From NCBI GenBank assembly GCA_937897665.1, contig CALCPB010000618.1:1-15310 (forward strand): DNA of 15,310 nt, read 5' to 3'. Made by a program: the position numbers and the translations under genes. Below, in pieces: positions 7,401 through 14,091 of the stretch (position 1 is the stretch's first letter; every line of letters starts with the position of its first letter). Below the pieces are notes generated by a model. The model worked only from the letters and a program-made list of their open reading frames with translations, ran no database searches and had not been told where the DNA came from. This stretch comes from an uncultured Halomicronema sp. GTDB lineage: Bacteria; Cyanobacteriota; Cyanobacteriia; Phormidesmidales; Phormidesmidaceae.

Positions 7401-7592
7401 AAAACCGGAGACATCGATATGGCGGCCCACGTGATTGTCTGTGGTTTGAATTGCCAGCAATATTCCCCGTCAGAGCGTCAGGCTTATGTCGAGAGGGTGG
7501 TGTATGCCGCTAGAGATGAGCTACGTCAGCAATCTGGACAACGAGCACGACCGCCCCGCGATCGGTCACGAGGGCCAAAACTTGAACTTTAG
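4482..7592 (+). CDS. MobF-family (TrwC/TraI-type) conjugative relaxase-helicase
   Basis: The 1036-residue protein would nick oriT, bind covalently to the 5' end and unwind the strand for transfer. Numbering from ATG 4482: paired tyrosines at 15-16 and 21-22, Asp84 in DYTFSAPKSVS, and the metal-binding histidines His151, His162 and His164 (LDPQLHTH). These positions match TrwC (Tyr18, Tyr26, Asp85, His150, His161, His163) almost exactly, which supports this start even though the frame is open from a TTG at 4374 and an ATG at 4449. The RecD-like helicase follows: Walker A GVAGAGKT (about 446-453), Walker B WIVDEAS (510-516), VGDTRQL (541-547), HSAQGKT (821-827) and YVACSR (845-850). The C-terminal tail is charged and ends in a basic stretch. 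No ribosome site lies close to 4482; GGAGG at 4451 is too far away. All key residues appear intact. Confidence 0.93.
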   Translation: MLSLSNLKAAQAETYYQADDYYTTEASGAAEFSPQWFGEGAAALGLDGSVAGEDFKSLLQGHGPEGQALFQRQVDVEKRRGATDYTFSAPKSVSVAALVQQDKRVLQAHHQAVKTALSILEDRYVEARITIAPGDRQRVNTGNLISALFPHQTSRELDPQLHTHCVTINATQAPDGRWFSFSNESVIRQQKLLGEVYQNELAHELRQVGYEIQPLANGQFELAGYDPEMLDGFSKRRQQIEAVMERWQQEREAIQDGEGQPVTDTAARREAANLRSRQRKCHDIGREDLTQAWGEQVQQEGWQLPEIPSAPGQLSRPSAQDIIDNSVQHCEERRAIFPREAVERFALEHHLGDQPFADIAGTVSGSDDLIRIEPGLPAGSLLTTQRAIALEQDTIQLMQAGQGQMLPLASSWQAASLVNEGNFNAGQQLAVRHTLTSRDPVIGWQGVAGAGKTYALSWVKQQAEQSGYRVKGLAPSAEAASELGKSLQIETATVASHLLTPRQERGPQLWIVDEASLLGMQTAHDLLAKAQQQDARVILVGDTRQLSAVEAGHPFKSLQAAGMATSYLDESRRQQTRSLQQAVRHLAAGEIDLGIDELMANGNITLAATPAASEVLLVKTYCQLSPAERDQTLILTSTREARQRLTQALRHQLQDDGELAANQLHITGMTPKHLTVAEAGYASHYEIGDVVVPLYGYRQKGVQADSTGAGLSPRQRYEVVDIQREPNTLTVRGEDGQMVTFDPAKCVKKLVYQPAVLEVAVGDRLRWTRNDRQQHRRNGQELTVEAIDGTQVTAVDPSGQRYEIDAQTWQYLDYAWGNTIHSAQGKTADRVMVLAHDNIDQESFYVACSRVKHHLSVYTDSLEHLRQQAHCSRSQENVTDYLRDLRAQWATSATVAATQSPVPPATVSQPSRSADPMPVIVSGESSAAAQKRKSDVRKQAEEYRRIWCACRDRLPSTLTGEELDRAIAQKVLAKTGDIDMAAHVIVCGLNCQQYSPSERQAYVERVVYAARDELRQQSGQRARPPRDRSRGPKLEL

Positions 7593-7682
7593 GGAGTCGG
7601 GTGGCAGTGAAAGGTGGAGTGGAAATGGTGGGTGATCTCTCGGTCATCCCTACGCCAGTATCAGGAGTAGGGACTCAGATTT

Positions 7683-7710
7683 GCTCAGAGAATATCCTGG
7701 GCTTTGTTTT
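7683..7710 (+). terminator. Terminator after the relaxase gene
   Basis: GCTCAG at 7683-7688 pairs with CTGGGC at 7697-7702 (one G-U pair, 8-base loop) and is followed by TTTGTTTT. It is 90 bases past the relaxase stop. Confidence 0.5.
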
Positions 7711-7815
7711 AGTTAGAAAGTCTAGTCCAGTCTCAGTCCCGAGCAACTGACCCGTCTATCTCAGGCGATAAGCTCAGCTGATGGGATATGGCGCTTCCCT
7801 ACTTTTTTCACTTTC

Positions 7816-8049
7816 CTAAGAAATCGCATTCAGGTCAGTAATCGCTTCTTCATAGGCGGGGGCCGCCATAGTGTTGCGATTGCTCCGGCGGCTATAACGA
7901 CTGCCCTAGCGCCGAATACAGCACCAGGTTCCGAACAGGTCTTGTATCATTTCGGTGATGTAGTAGCGATCTCCGCAATGCCAAATTTTCAGCGTCGATG
8001 GCGGGAGTCGAGCCTTGAATGCAGGACTATGGAAGGGGGGAGAATTTCG
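7816..8049 (-). pseudogene. Decayed WGR-domain protein fragment
   Basis: One minus-strand frame with no usable start reads ...LKIWHCGDRYYITEMIQDLF and GTWCCIRR, then a TAG at 7906-7908. It continues in frame as GSRYSRRSN...APAYEEAITDLNAIS to a second TAG at 7816. The pattern RYY...QDLFG.W..IRR-[W]-G, followed by a YEEA segment, matches small WGR-domain proteins. The internal stop falls exactly where the motif's Trp should be (TGG to TAG). WGR domains occur in nucleic-acid-associated proteins. This copy lacks a start and appears dead. Confidence 0.5.
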
Positions 8050-8276
8050 CTACGATCACTCAAATCATTAAAAGAGTTGACCAGAATAGAATAGTAATAG
8101 AAACAATGATGAAATAGCTAATGAAATAAATTAATTGCCTCAATAGAGGAATTCTAAATAAGCAGTATAATTTTCCACGAAAAAAGAATACTGATACGTA
8201 GCCATTGTTGCCAATACCCCATAGCTAGTAGTTATTAAATAAGTGACAGATCTATAAAATTTCATTTAGTCATTTC

Positions 8277-9122
8277 ATGGAATACAAAGAGATAGTTTTT
8301 GGAATTTTAGATAGGCTCCTATCAGTAAGAATTACGTTTGTTGCTGCATTGGGTTCTGCTATATCGTTGATCGCATTGAATTTTGAAGAGCTTCCAAACT
8401 CGGCCCTTGAAAAAATTTCGGAAGATCCTGAAAGAACCTTATATGCTGTTATTTCTGTTGTTTTATCGGATAATCATAGCCTCGAACAAGCCTTGATATT
8501 AACTTTCATATTTAGCTTTCTAGGGCTCATTGTTGGGCTACTTTATTCACCATCAAAAGCTGAAGAAAAAGAAAAAGAGGAAGAACGCAAGGCTAGAAAT
8601 AAAGAAGAACTCAGAACTAATATAAGAGCCGAGAAGATAAAATATCATCACACTAGAAAAATCTCTCAAGTGCTCAATGCTTTACCTGCACAGAGCAAGG
8701 AAGTTTTATGCAAGTTCTTAAACTCAGATACTATCTTGATTACTACTGACATGCATGATGAATACGCTGTAAAATGCTTGAAAGAAGATCATGGATTGAT
8801 TGAAGAGCTTATTAGCATAACTCCTGGATCGAAAAAATATCGTCTTAACCCAGTATATGAAAATATTGTTAGACGATTTATTGAAAGAAAAAAGCAATTT
8901 AAATATAATCCTTTAAGGGAAAAAATTAAAAAGCATTGGCATATCACCCTTAAACCGTATGGGAAATACTACTTAGAGGATTTTGGGATCTGGCCTATAG
9001 CCATTCTACTACTATTATTTGCACCAACAATTCTCATCTATATTGTTTTACCTTTGCTTTCTATACTGCTCTTGGCTGCTTTTATCTTCTTTGTATATAA
9101 ATTTGTGAAGAGACGACTTTAA
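8277..9122 (+). CDS. AT-rich multi-pass membrane protein, possible exclusion/defence cargo
   Basis: This 281-residue protein has two N-terminal membrane segments (about residues 18-36 and 70-90), a highly charged Lys/Glu stretch (94-125), and a soluble middle domain (LNALPAQSKEVLCKFLNSD... through EYAVKCLKEDHGLIEELI and YRLNPVYENIVRRFI). A strongly hydrophobic C-terminal region (238-277) probably forms two more membrane segments. Two N-terminal helices followed by a domain of this pattern recall SieB-type superinfection-exclusion proteins, but that is a weak resemblance by eye and the C-terminal hairpin is not part of that family. Base and codon use (AAA, ATA, TTA-rich) differ sharply from both flanks, indicating transfer. 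The ATG at 8277 lacks a ribosome site. It is convergent with the gene at 9224-10423. Confidence 0.7.
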   Translation: MEYKEIVFGILDRLLSVRITFVAALGSAISLIALNFEELPNSALEKISEDPERTLYAVISVVLSDNHSLEQALILTFIFSFLGLIVGLLYSPSKAEEKEKEEERKARNKEELRTNIRAEKIKYHHTRKISQVLNALPAQSKEVLCKFLNSDTILITTDMHDEYAVKCLKEDHGLIEELISITPGSKKYRLNPVYENIVRRFIERKKQFKYNPLREKIKKHWHITLKPYGKYYLEDFGIWPIAILLLLFAPTILIYIVLPLLSILLLAAFIFFVYKFVKRRL

Positions 9123-9223
9123 GCAGAAAAATGAAAATTTTTGGAATGATTTTATGTACGCGGTTGAACTTTTATGGCCCCGAAGGAGATCTCAGCCCTT
9201 ATCCTGACTTGACGACCCGTTGG

Positions 9224-10423
9224 CTAGTACCTTCGCAATAATTGCAGCGCTTTCAAGTTGGCATCAGTGCGGCGGCGCTGGTCGGCCTCCACATTCACCA
9301 TCGAGTTGCCCAGTCCCGGCGCGTCAAGCGCTCCGGTTGCGGGGTCAATGTAGCTCTTTGACCTCGCCTCAATGATCTGCTCGGGGCTCGGGTCATAGGT
9401 GGCCAGGTGCGTCACAAAATCCTGTCCCGCTAGCGGTGCCTGATTCCACAGATCGAGGGCCGTCAATAACGCCGCTTCCGAAAGCGGCTGCCCAAACTTG
9501 CCCACCGCCTGCGCCTGGATCTCCCGCTCCGCCTTCCGTAGCCGATTAAGCTGCTTTTGGTCCGCTTCCTGGGGCGAGCTGGCCCCATGCTGGTAGGAGA
9601 AGAACCCCAGATTGGCCGCCCCATTCCCCGGATCAATGTGGCCGTGATAGTCCGCATCCGGATTCAGATGGCCATCGACCGTCCCTTCCGCCTTGCCGAT
9701 CGCCTTCATCAGCGTTTCGTCATTCAAGGTAAATTCAGCCGGTGCCGGTGCCGGTGCCTCTAACCCCGTCTCCCAGAGCGTCATGATGTTCTGCATGATG
9801 GGCAGCGTCTGCTCGCGGTTAGTGCGCTCGCCCCCCTTCGGTGTGATTTCAATATGGACATGCTCCCCCGTGCTGTTGCCCGTGCTGCCCTGCCGGGCAA
9901 TAGGCTGACCCAACTTCACCGCATCCCCCGTGGCCACATAGACCTTTGAGAAATGAGCCAGGAAGACCTCATGCCCGTCATGGCATTGGATATCGACCTG
10001 GTTGCCGTAGCCCCCATGCCAGCCCGTATCGATTACCGTTCCTCCGCAAGGTGCAGGGACATCCACCTGCACAGAATCCGTCACCGGGTCGATCAGGGTC
10101 AGGTCATAGCTGCCCGCTGGCGACTCATCGAAAAAGTACGGCTTAGCGATCGCTAACGGCGCAAAAGCCACATGCTCCCCTGCGGGCTTGATCAGTGGCT
10201 CCAGCTCAAAGAGCGTCCGACTGGGAACGAGGGTGCGACCAAAAGCCCTGACCTCTGGCGTGGCGATCCGGATGCCCTGATGGAGCCAAACATCGCTGAC
10301 CCGATTCACTGGCGGGCTCAGCACGAAGACCAGCGGGGGCGCGATCGCCACCCCCACCAGTAGCCACCCCACCAGCCCGCTGTGCTGCTTGGCTGCTTGA
10401 AACGCCATCGGCGCAACTACCAC
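9224..10423 (-). CDS. Membrane-anchored M23-like hydrolase with second lysozyme-like region
   Basis: The 399-residue protein has an N-terminal membrane anchor (about residues 16-36). A LytM/M23 peptidase-like domain follows (about 105-192) with GGYGNQVDI, LAHFS (His157) and EHVHIEI (His188, His190). The first zinc motif HxxxD is not intact: the aligned stretch is AGSYD, with Ala in place of His, so peptidase activity is uncertain. After an Ala-Pro linker (223-229), residues 233-395 form a second domain beginning ETLMKAIGKAEGT (Glu246) with GHIDPGNGAANLGFFSYQHG, reminiscent of lysozyme-fold wall hydrolases. Start is GTG 10423, with GGAGG ten bases upstream inside the 40-residue gene, which it overlaps by seven bases; ATG 10408 is an alternative. 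Likely role: local peptidoglycan opening for the ATPase-associated module. Confidence 0.8.
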   Translation of the reverse strand: MVVAPMAFQAAKQHSGLVGWLLVGVAIAPPLVFVLSPPVNRVSDVWLHQGIRIATPEVRAFGRTLVPSRTLFELEPLIKPAGEHVAFAPLAIAKPYFFDESPAGSYDLTLIDPVTDSVQVDVPAPCGGTVIDTGWHGGYGNQVDIQCHDGHEVFLAHFSKVYVATGDAVKLGQPIARQGSTGNSTGEHVHIEITPKGGERTNREQTLPIMQNIMTLWETGLEAPAPAPAEFTLNDETLMKAIGKAEGTVDGHLNPDADYHGHIDPGNGAANLGFFSYQHGASSPQEADQKQLNRLRKAEREIQAQAVGKFGQPLSEAALLTALDLWNQAPLAGQDFVTHLATYDPSPEQIIEARSKSYIDPATGALDAPGLGNSMVNVEADQRRRTDANLKALQLLRRY

Positions 10424-10539
10424 GAATCCTGTACCTCCATAGCATCCAGGGGATTGAAGAACACAAACTGACCCGGTGCCAGCGCATCAGAGACAGCTAG
10501 CACCCAAGCCAACGCGATGACGATGAGCTTGAGTGCCAT
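10417..10539 (-). CDS. 40-residue hydrophobic small protein
   Basis: ATG 10539 is preceded by GGAGGAG at ten bases' distance and encodes MALKLIVIALAWVLAVSDAL..., ending with TAG at 10417-10419. The first 20 residues form a membrane helix or uncleaved signal, and the tail is acidic. It starts four bases after the stop of the upstream gene, whose last codons contain its ribosome site. Its own end contains the ribosome site of the M23-like gene and overlaps that gene by seven bases. This tight coupling is strong evidence that it is real. It may be a small membrane partner or a coupling peptide. Family unknown. Confidence 0.65.
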   Translation of the reverse strand: MALKLIVIALAWVLAVSDALAPGQFVFFNPLDAMEVQDSW

Positions 10540-10543
10540 AGCG

Positions 10544-10927
10544 TTACGGCTCCTCCGTGCTCCACTCGCGGGTATGAATCACCACGGGAATCTGACGGCC
10601 ATCGGTGCCGACGATGGTGGCCGCCACATTCTCCGTGGGCTGACGAGCCACATCCGCAGCGGCGCGGCCCCAGGAACCGACGTCCCCGGCTCTCACTTCA
10701 GCACTGCCCGGATTGCCCACCAAAAGATGAGCCACTCCAGAAACCAAGAACCACCTGGCGGCCATGCCGCCGACCACGCCTACGCTCCGCAAAAGCGTTT
10801 TTGAGGGGTGAGTCACTGCCCACCAAACGCCATAGAAGCCCGTGGCGATTTCGCTGACAAAGGACTGGCGTTGATAGGTGATTTGCTCCATATCAATGTC
10901 GTAATTGCGGACGGCTTTTCTGCTCAT
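10544..10927 (-). CDS. Membrane protein of the transfer-like cluster
   Basis: The 127-residue product begins MSRKAVRNYDIDMEQITYQRQ, has one likely membrane region (about residues 50-71, GVVGGMAARWFLVSGVAHLL) and a C-terminal domain (ATIVGTDGRQIPVVIHTREW) that would probably be outside the cytoplasm. Start chosen at ATG 10927, with TTGAGG eight bases upstream; ATG 10951 is in frame but has a poorer ribosome site. It opens the second transcriptional block of the leftward cluster, just after the large inverted repeat at 10960-11009, and is tightly coupled to the 40-residue gene. No family is recognised. With a membrane ATPase upstream and a wall hydrolase downstream, an envelope-complex role is a reasonable inference. 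Confidence 0.65.
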   Translation of the reverse strand: MSRKAVRNYDIDMEQITYQRQSFVSEIATGFYGVWWAVTHPSKTLLRSVGVVGGMAARWFLVSGVAHLLVGNPGSAEVRAGDVGSWGRAAADVARQPTENVAATIVGTDGRQIPVVIHTREWSTEEP

Positions 10928-10959
10928 GATGCTTGCCTCAAAAGAAAACATTTGTCGTG

Positions 10960-11009
10960 GGCCCTAGCAGTCCCCAGTCGTTGGGGACTCACTGGGGACT
11001 GCTAGGGCC
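10960..11009. repeat. Perfect 19-bp inverted repeat with 12-base loop
   Basis: GGCCCTAGCAGTCCCCAGT at 10960-10978 is exactly complementary to ACTGGGGACTGCTAGGGCC at 10991-11009. There is no T-run on either side, so it is not a simple terminator. Confidence 0.9.
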
Positions 11010-11072
11010 ATTGGGGACTCGGCATCATCGCGATATCCTAGTCAGGTCAATAGTCCCCAGGTCCCCAGTCCC
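10970..11072. repeat. Cluster of AGTCCCCA octamers in both orientations
   Basis: AGTCCCCA or its complement TGGGGACT occurs at 10970, 10982, 10993, 11012 and 11052, with near copies (GGTCCCCA, AGTCCCCG) at about 11060 and 11067. Two copies form the arms and one sits in the loop of the large hairpin. This looks like a protein-binding site array. Confidence 0.6.
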
Positions 11073-11077
11073 CGGCT

Positions 11078-12598
11078 TTACTGCACCCATTCGGGAAAAT
11101 CCTCCCAATTTGGAATCACGCGCCACTGCTCGGTATCAACGTCTGTCCACTCACCGATATGAAGCGCGATTAGCTCACTTAACATCGAACGAATATCCTC
11201 GCGGGAATTGAGATTGTTCTTGCGTCCCCAGTTCTGCTTGAGGGTATTCACATCGATTTCTCGGTGATGATTTCGCTTTAGGTAAGCCAGCAAATTGATG
11301 CAGTCTTCTCGACCTTTTAATTCGTCCCATTTCGGGTCAGGATACGTGTTGTCATCCTCCTCAGAACTGGGGGCCGTTGGCCCTTCATAAATCTGATTCA
11401 GTGCGTCGATAAATTCAGGCGAGTCAAAGCGCCGCCGCAGAGCATCCCGCAGCTCGGCTAACTTGCCTTTGACGATGACCTCATCCAGCGGATCGTCATC
11501 CAAGCCGATGCCCAGATAATCCAGCAGTTCGCTGATATCTTTCTGTAACCGCCCCGGACGGATGGAATCCGGGATGGAGACCTGCTGAAAGTGCTTGTTC
11601 GTGGGCTCCGTTCCCGGCGCTTTGAACTTGCCTTTCCCGCTCCAGGTCAACTCACCAAACTCATCTGCCTGTCCTTTCACTTGCAGCACCGCCGCCGTTT
11701 TCATGAGGGACTCCAGGACTCCCGTGGGCATATCGCCCCCCGCTGTGCCCTTGCGATCGCCATGCAGCAACAAGATGATGCCGTTACCACCCTTGCGCGC
11801 CTGGCGAATGCAGTGGGACGTAATCGGAGCCGTCAGGGCTTTGAGTTCATCCGGTTCAGACGGGTCCGACCAGCCCGTAAATTCATCAATGATGATGGTC
11901 TGCCGCTGGCGGCGGTTTTCTTGGTAAGGGGCATAGCCGCCTTTGAGCTTGTCCCAGGCGATCGCGATTTGCTCACCCACGGGCACTTTAGAAAGCTGCG
12001 AGGAGCCATAGAGCCTGCCGGTGCTCCAGGTGCCTTGCGCCAGGTTGTTGTCGCCGTGGGGATCGAGAATCGCCACGGGCCAACTCCACAGCAGCAGGCG
12101 CATCACCGCCATGGCGTTGGCGATCGTGCTTTTGCCCACGCCGCTGGCTCCGACGATGACCACGCAGTACGCCTGCATACAAGACTTGAGCCAGGGATAG
12201 GCCGAGAGCAGCGTCAAGATTTTCTGCTGCACATTCGCCAACACCTCATCCTCGGGGGGAAACAGCGTCAACGTCTGGCCATTCGGTAAGGCAGTCTTGA
12301 CCACCGACTCAGGAGTGACACCACGGGGTTCTGAGTCACTAAGCCAGAGCCCTAACCCTGATGTGGCCAAGCCCGCGACAAACAGCCCCAACCCCAAGCC
12401 CCGGCCCATCATGCCGTCTTGGGGGATAACCACGGCCTGCTGCAGGGAGCCGGAATTATGCACCGCTTGAAGCTGTGAGGCGCTTTGAAACTGCGGGTTT
12501 TGATAGGCCATAACGCCACCCCCCAGCATCAGCGAGAGCCCGAGCCCAGAGAGCCCCCGCGCCGTCCAGCGCTGCTGGGATGTGGATAGGTATTTCAT
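11078..12598 (-). CDS. Membrane-anchored P-loop ATPase, type IV coupling-protein-like
   Basis: The 506-residue protein starts with two membrane segments (about residues 15-31 and 65-86). Then come Walker A GASGVGKST (150-158), the strand ending AILDPHGDN (176-184) typical of the VirD4/TrwB/HerA group, Walker B TIIIDEFTGW (234-243) and a GIILLLHGDR sensor-like strand (273-282). The C-terminal part (about 420-505) looks like a winged-helix region. T4CPs couple the relaxase-DNA complex to the export channel, and two N-terminal membrane helices plus this ATPase core fit that role. The partner would be the relaxase at 4482-7592. ATG 12598 overlaps the preceding stop by one base (TGATG), with GGAGGAGG upstream. 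Other FtsK/HerA-type ATPases remain possible. Confidence 0.75.
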   Translation of the reverse strand: MKYLSTSQQRWTARGLSGLGLSLMLGGGVMAYQNPQFQSASQLQAVHNSGSLQQAVVIPQDGMMGRGLGLGLFVAGLATSGLGLWLSDSEPRGVTPESVVKTALPNGQTLTLFPPEDEVLANVQQKILTLLSAYPWLKSCMQAYCVVIVGASGVGKSTIANAMAVMRLLLWSWPVAILDPHGDNNLAQGTWSTGRLYGSSQLSKVPVGEQIAIAWDKLKGGYAPYQENRRQRQTIIIDEFTGWSDPSEPDELKALTAPITSHCIRQARKGGNGIILLLHGDRKGTAGGDMPTGVLESLMKTAAVLQVKGQADEFGELTWSGKGKFKAPGTEPTNKHFQQVSIPDSIRPGRLQKDISELLDYLGIGLDDDPLDEVIVKGKLAELRDALRRRFDSPEFIDALNQIYEGPTAPSSEEDDNTYPDPKWDELKGREDCINLLAYLKRNHHREIDVNTLKQNWGRKNNLNSREDIRSMLSELIALHIGEWTDVDTEQWRVIPNWEDFPEWVQ

Positions 12599-13389
12599 CA
12601 GTTGGCATCCTCCTCCAGGTTGGCGGCGTCCCCCGGTTGCGTCGCCGGTGCTGCCTGGAGCTTTTGCAGTTCCAACTGCGCTGACGGCATCATCTGCTTC
12701 AGCAGGTAGACGGCGTAACGCTGATTGGTCAGCCCTTGCAGCGTTTCCGTGCCATTCGTGCGGGTGTACTGCACCGGGAACAGGGCTCTCATCGCCGCGT
12801 GATAGCGGACAGTGCCCTCTAGCATCTGCATCGGGTCATCGTCGGTAATGCCCGCTCGGTACAGCTCAACCGCGTCACCGGCATAGCGCAGGATGATGCA
12901 TTCCCAGTCATCCAGCACGGCTAAGCAGCCCTTGAGGTCAATATCAGCAGCGGGGTCAGTCAGTTCAATATCACCTTCTGCCGCTTCCTTTTTGGCAAAC
13001 TCGGTTAGCCGTTCAGACTCGCGGGCAATGGGATAGTCGAGATCTTTGGCGATCTGCTGTTGCAGCCAGCGATCGTACTCGGGCAGAATGTCCCGCATCT
13101 TGACGGCGGCAACGGCGGGGTTGGTGCTCTCGTCAATACCGGCCAGGGCCAGCGGGTCGAACGTGACCATGTTGTAGTCGCTGACATCGGATTGAACGGG
13201 TTCTGACTCAGCGGTTCTGAAGCTGCTGGCAACGATAAAGCCGACGCTGACCAGGGCTGTCAGCGCTAGGGGAACGCCCAGGACGAGCCGTTGAGGGGCA
13301 TTCTGCACTTTCTTGAGCACGAGCTGAATCGGCCCTGGTGCAGCCTTCTGGATGTTTAGAGAAGAGAGCTTTTCGGTCGCGTCTTTCAT
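12598..13389 (-). CDS. Single-pass membrane protein coupled to the ATPase
   Basis: This 263-residue protein has a basic cytoplasmic N-terminus, one membrane segment (about residues 36-55, LVLGVPLALTALVSVGFIVA) and a mostly helical acidic region beyond it containing two Cys (LKGCLAVLDDWECIILRYAG). An Ala/Pro/Glu-rich tail ends it. ATG 13389 has TTGAGG eight bases upstream. Its stop overlaps the ATPase start by one base, so the two are translationally coupled and probably form a complex. No family recognised. Topology suggests a membrane partner or scaffold of the ATPase; a VirB-type component is possible but unsupported. Confidence 0.65.
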   Translation of the reverse strand: MKDATEKLSSLNIQKAAPGPIQLVLKKVQNAPQRLVLGVPLALTALVSVGFIVASSFRTAESEPVQSDVSDYNMVTFDPLALAGIDESTNPAVAAVKMRDILPEYDRWLQQQIAKDLDYPIARESERLTEFAKKEAAEGDIELTDPAADIDLKGCLAVLDDWECIILRYAGDAVELYRAGITDDDPMQMLEGTVRYHAAMRALFPVQYTRTNGTETLQGLTNQRYAVYLLKQMMPSAQLELQKLQAAPATQPGDAANLEEDAN

Positions 13390-13440
13390 GGGGATGGCCT
13401 CAAATCAGCAGAATCGAGAGGGCGATCGCGGTAGCCCGTA

Positions 13441-14055
13441 CTAGGCGGCGCTGCCATCGGTCGGAGCGGATTGGGGCTTTCCCAAGGCTTGCAGCGCTTG
13501 CAGTGTGTCCTGTAATGACTGTGTCTGCTCTGTTTGAGCCATATCTAAGTCACGGGCGCGATCGCGATATAGACGTTGCTCTAGCTTCAGTTCCTGGGCT
13601 TTTTCAGCAACCTTGTTCTGTGCCGTTCGTGTCGCTTTGAGGCGCTGCTCACGGGCTTTGATATCAGCACCCATGCCTTCTACAAGCTGATCAGCGACCG
13701 CTAAAAACTGGTCGGCGACCTCGTCAGGATTCTCAAAAATCAAAGTTTCAATATCGTCGGCTCGAAACTGTTCCAGGCTGAAATCCAACCCATTCATTTC
13801 AGGCTGAGCGATGGCCTTGCAGTGGTTGCCAGTCTCCACCGTCACCGCGACTGCCTCTAATGCTGGAATGGGCTCTATGGGCTGTCCGGTAATCAGGGCG
13901 ACCGCCTCAGCGTCGTAGACAATTTTGCGTTTATCGGTCGGATGCTGTCGGCCCTCAATCTTGTGGCCTAAGTGCTTCTCAGCATCGGCTTTGCGGTTGT
14001 AAACGGTTTGAAGGGATACCCCCAAACTGGAAGCAATGTCGTTCAAAGTTTGCAT
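13441..14055 (-). CDS. HTH DNA-binding protein with coiled-coil tail
   Basis: The 204-residue protein has an N-terminal helix-turn-helix (about residues 3-25, LNDIASSLGVSLQTVYNRK). A likely wing follows, then a basic-to-acidic link and a long charged helix (about 110-192) predicted to be coiled coil, so it probably binds DNA as a dimer. ATG 14055 is chosen because the HTH begins directly after it; the frame is open to an ATG at 14109, but that segment lies inside the control region. The ribosome site is weak (TTGGGG). It is the first gene of the leftward cluster and probably controls it through the two 17-bp dyads just upstream at 14092 and 14135. A plasmid-partition or transfer regulator are both plausible. 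Confidence 0.7.
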   Translation of the reverse strand: MQTLNDIASSLGVSLQTVYNRKADAEKHLGHKIEGRQHPTDKRKIVYDAEAVALITGQPIEPIPALEAVAVTVETGNHCKAIAQPEMNGLDFSLEQFRADDIETLIFENPDEVADQFLAVADQLVEGMGADIKAREQRLKATRTAQNKVAEKAQELKLEQRLYRDRARDLDMAQTEQTQSLQDTLQALQALGKPQSAPTDGSAA

Positions 14056-14091
14056 AAATAAGCCCCAAAGTGATTCAAGATAGATATGTAC

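Larger units (their letters stand above)
7593..8276. other. Intergenic interval between relaxase and AT-rich cargo gene
   Basis: About 680 bases without an intact gene. It holds the terminator at 7683-7710, the decayed WGR-like fragment at 7816-8049, and a sharp change near 8050 to AT-rich DNA that leads into the gene at 8277. A TATAAA at 8253-8258 could be a -10 box for that gene, but no good -35 box accompanies it. Confidence 0.6.

Noticed and set aside
9738..9759. GGTGCC triplet-pair repeat
   Set aside because: It simply codes the Ala-Pro linker between the two domains of the hydrolase.
10960..11009. Large inverted repeat as a Rho-independent terminator
   Set aside because: No T-run follows the stem on either strand.
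11591..12289. Long plus-strand open frame opposite the ATPase gene
   Set aside because: It is Arg/His/Gln-rich, has no motif, and is the antisense of a motif-bearing ATPase in GC-rich DNA.
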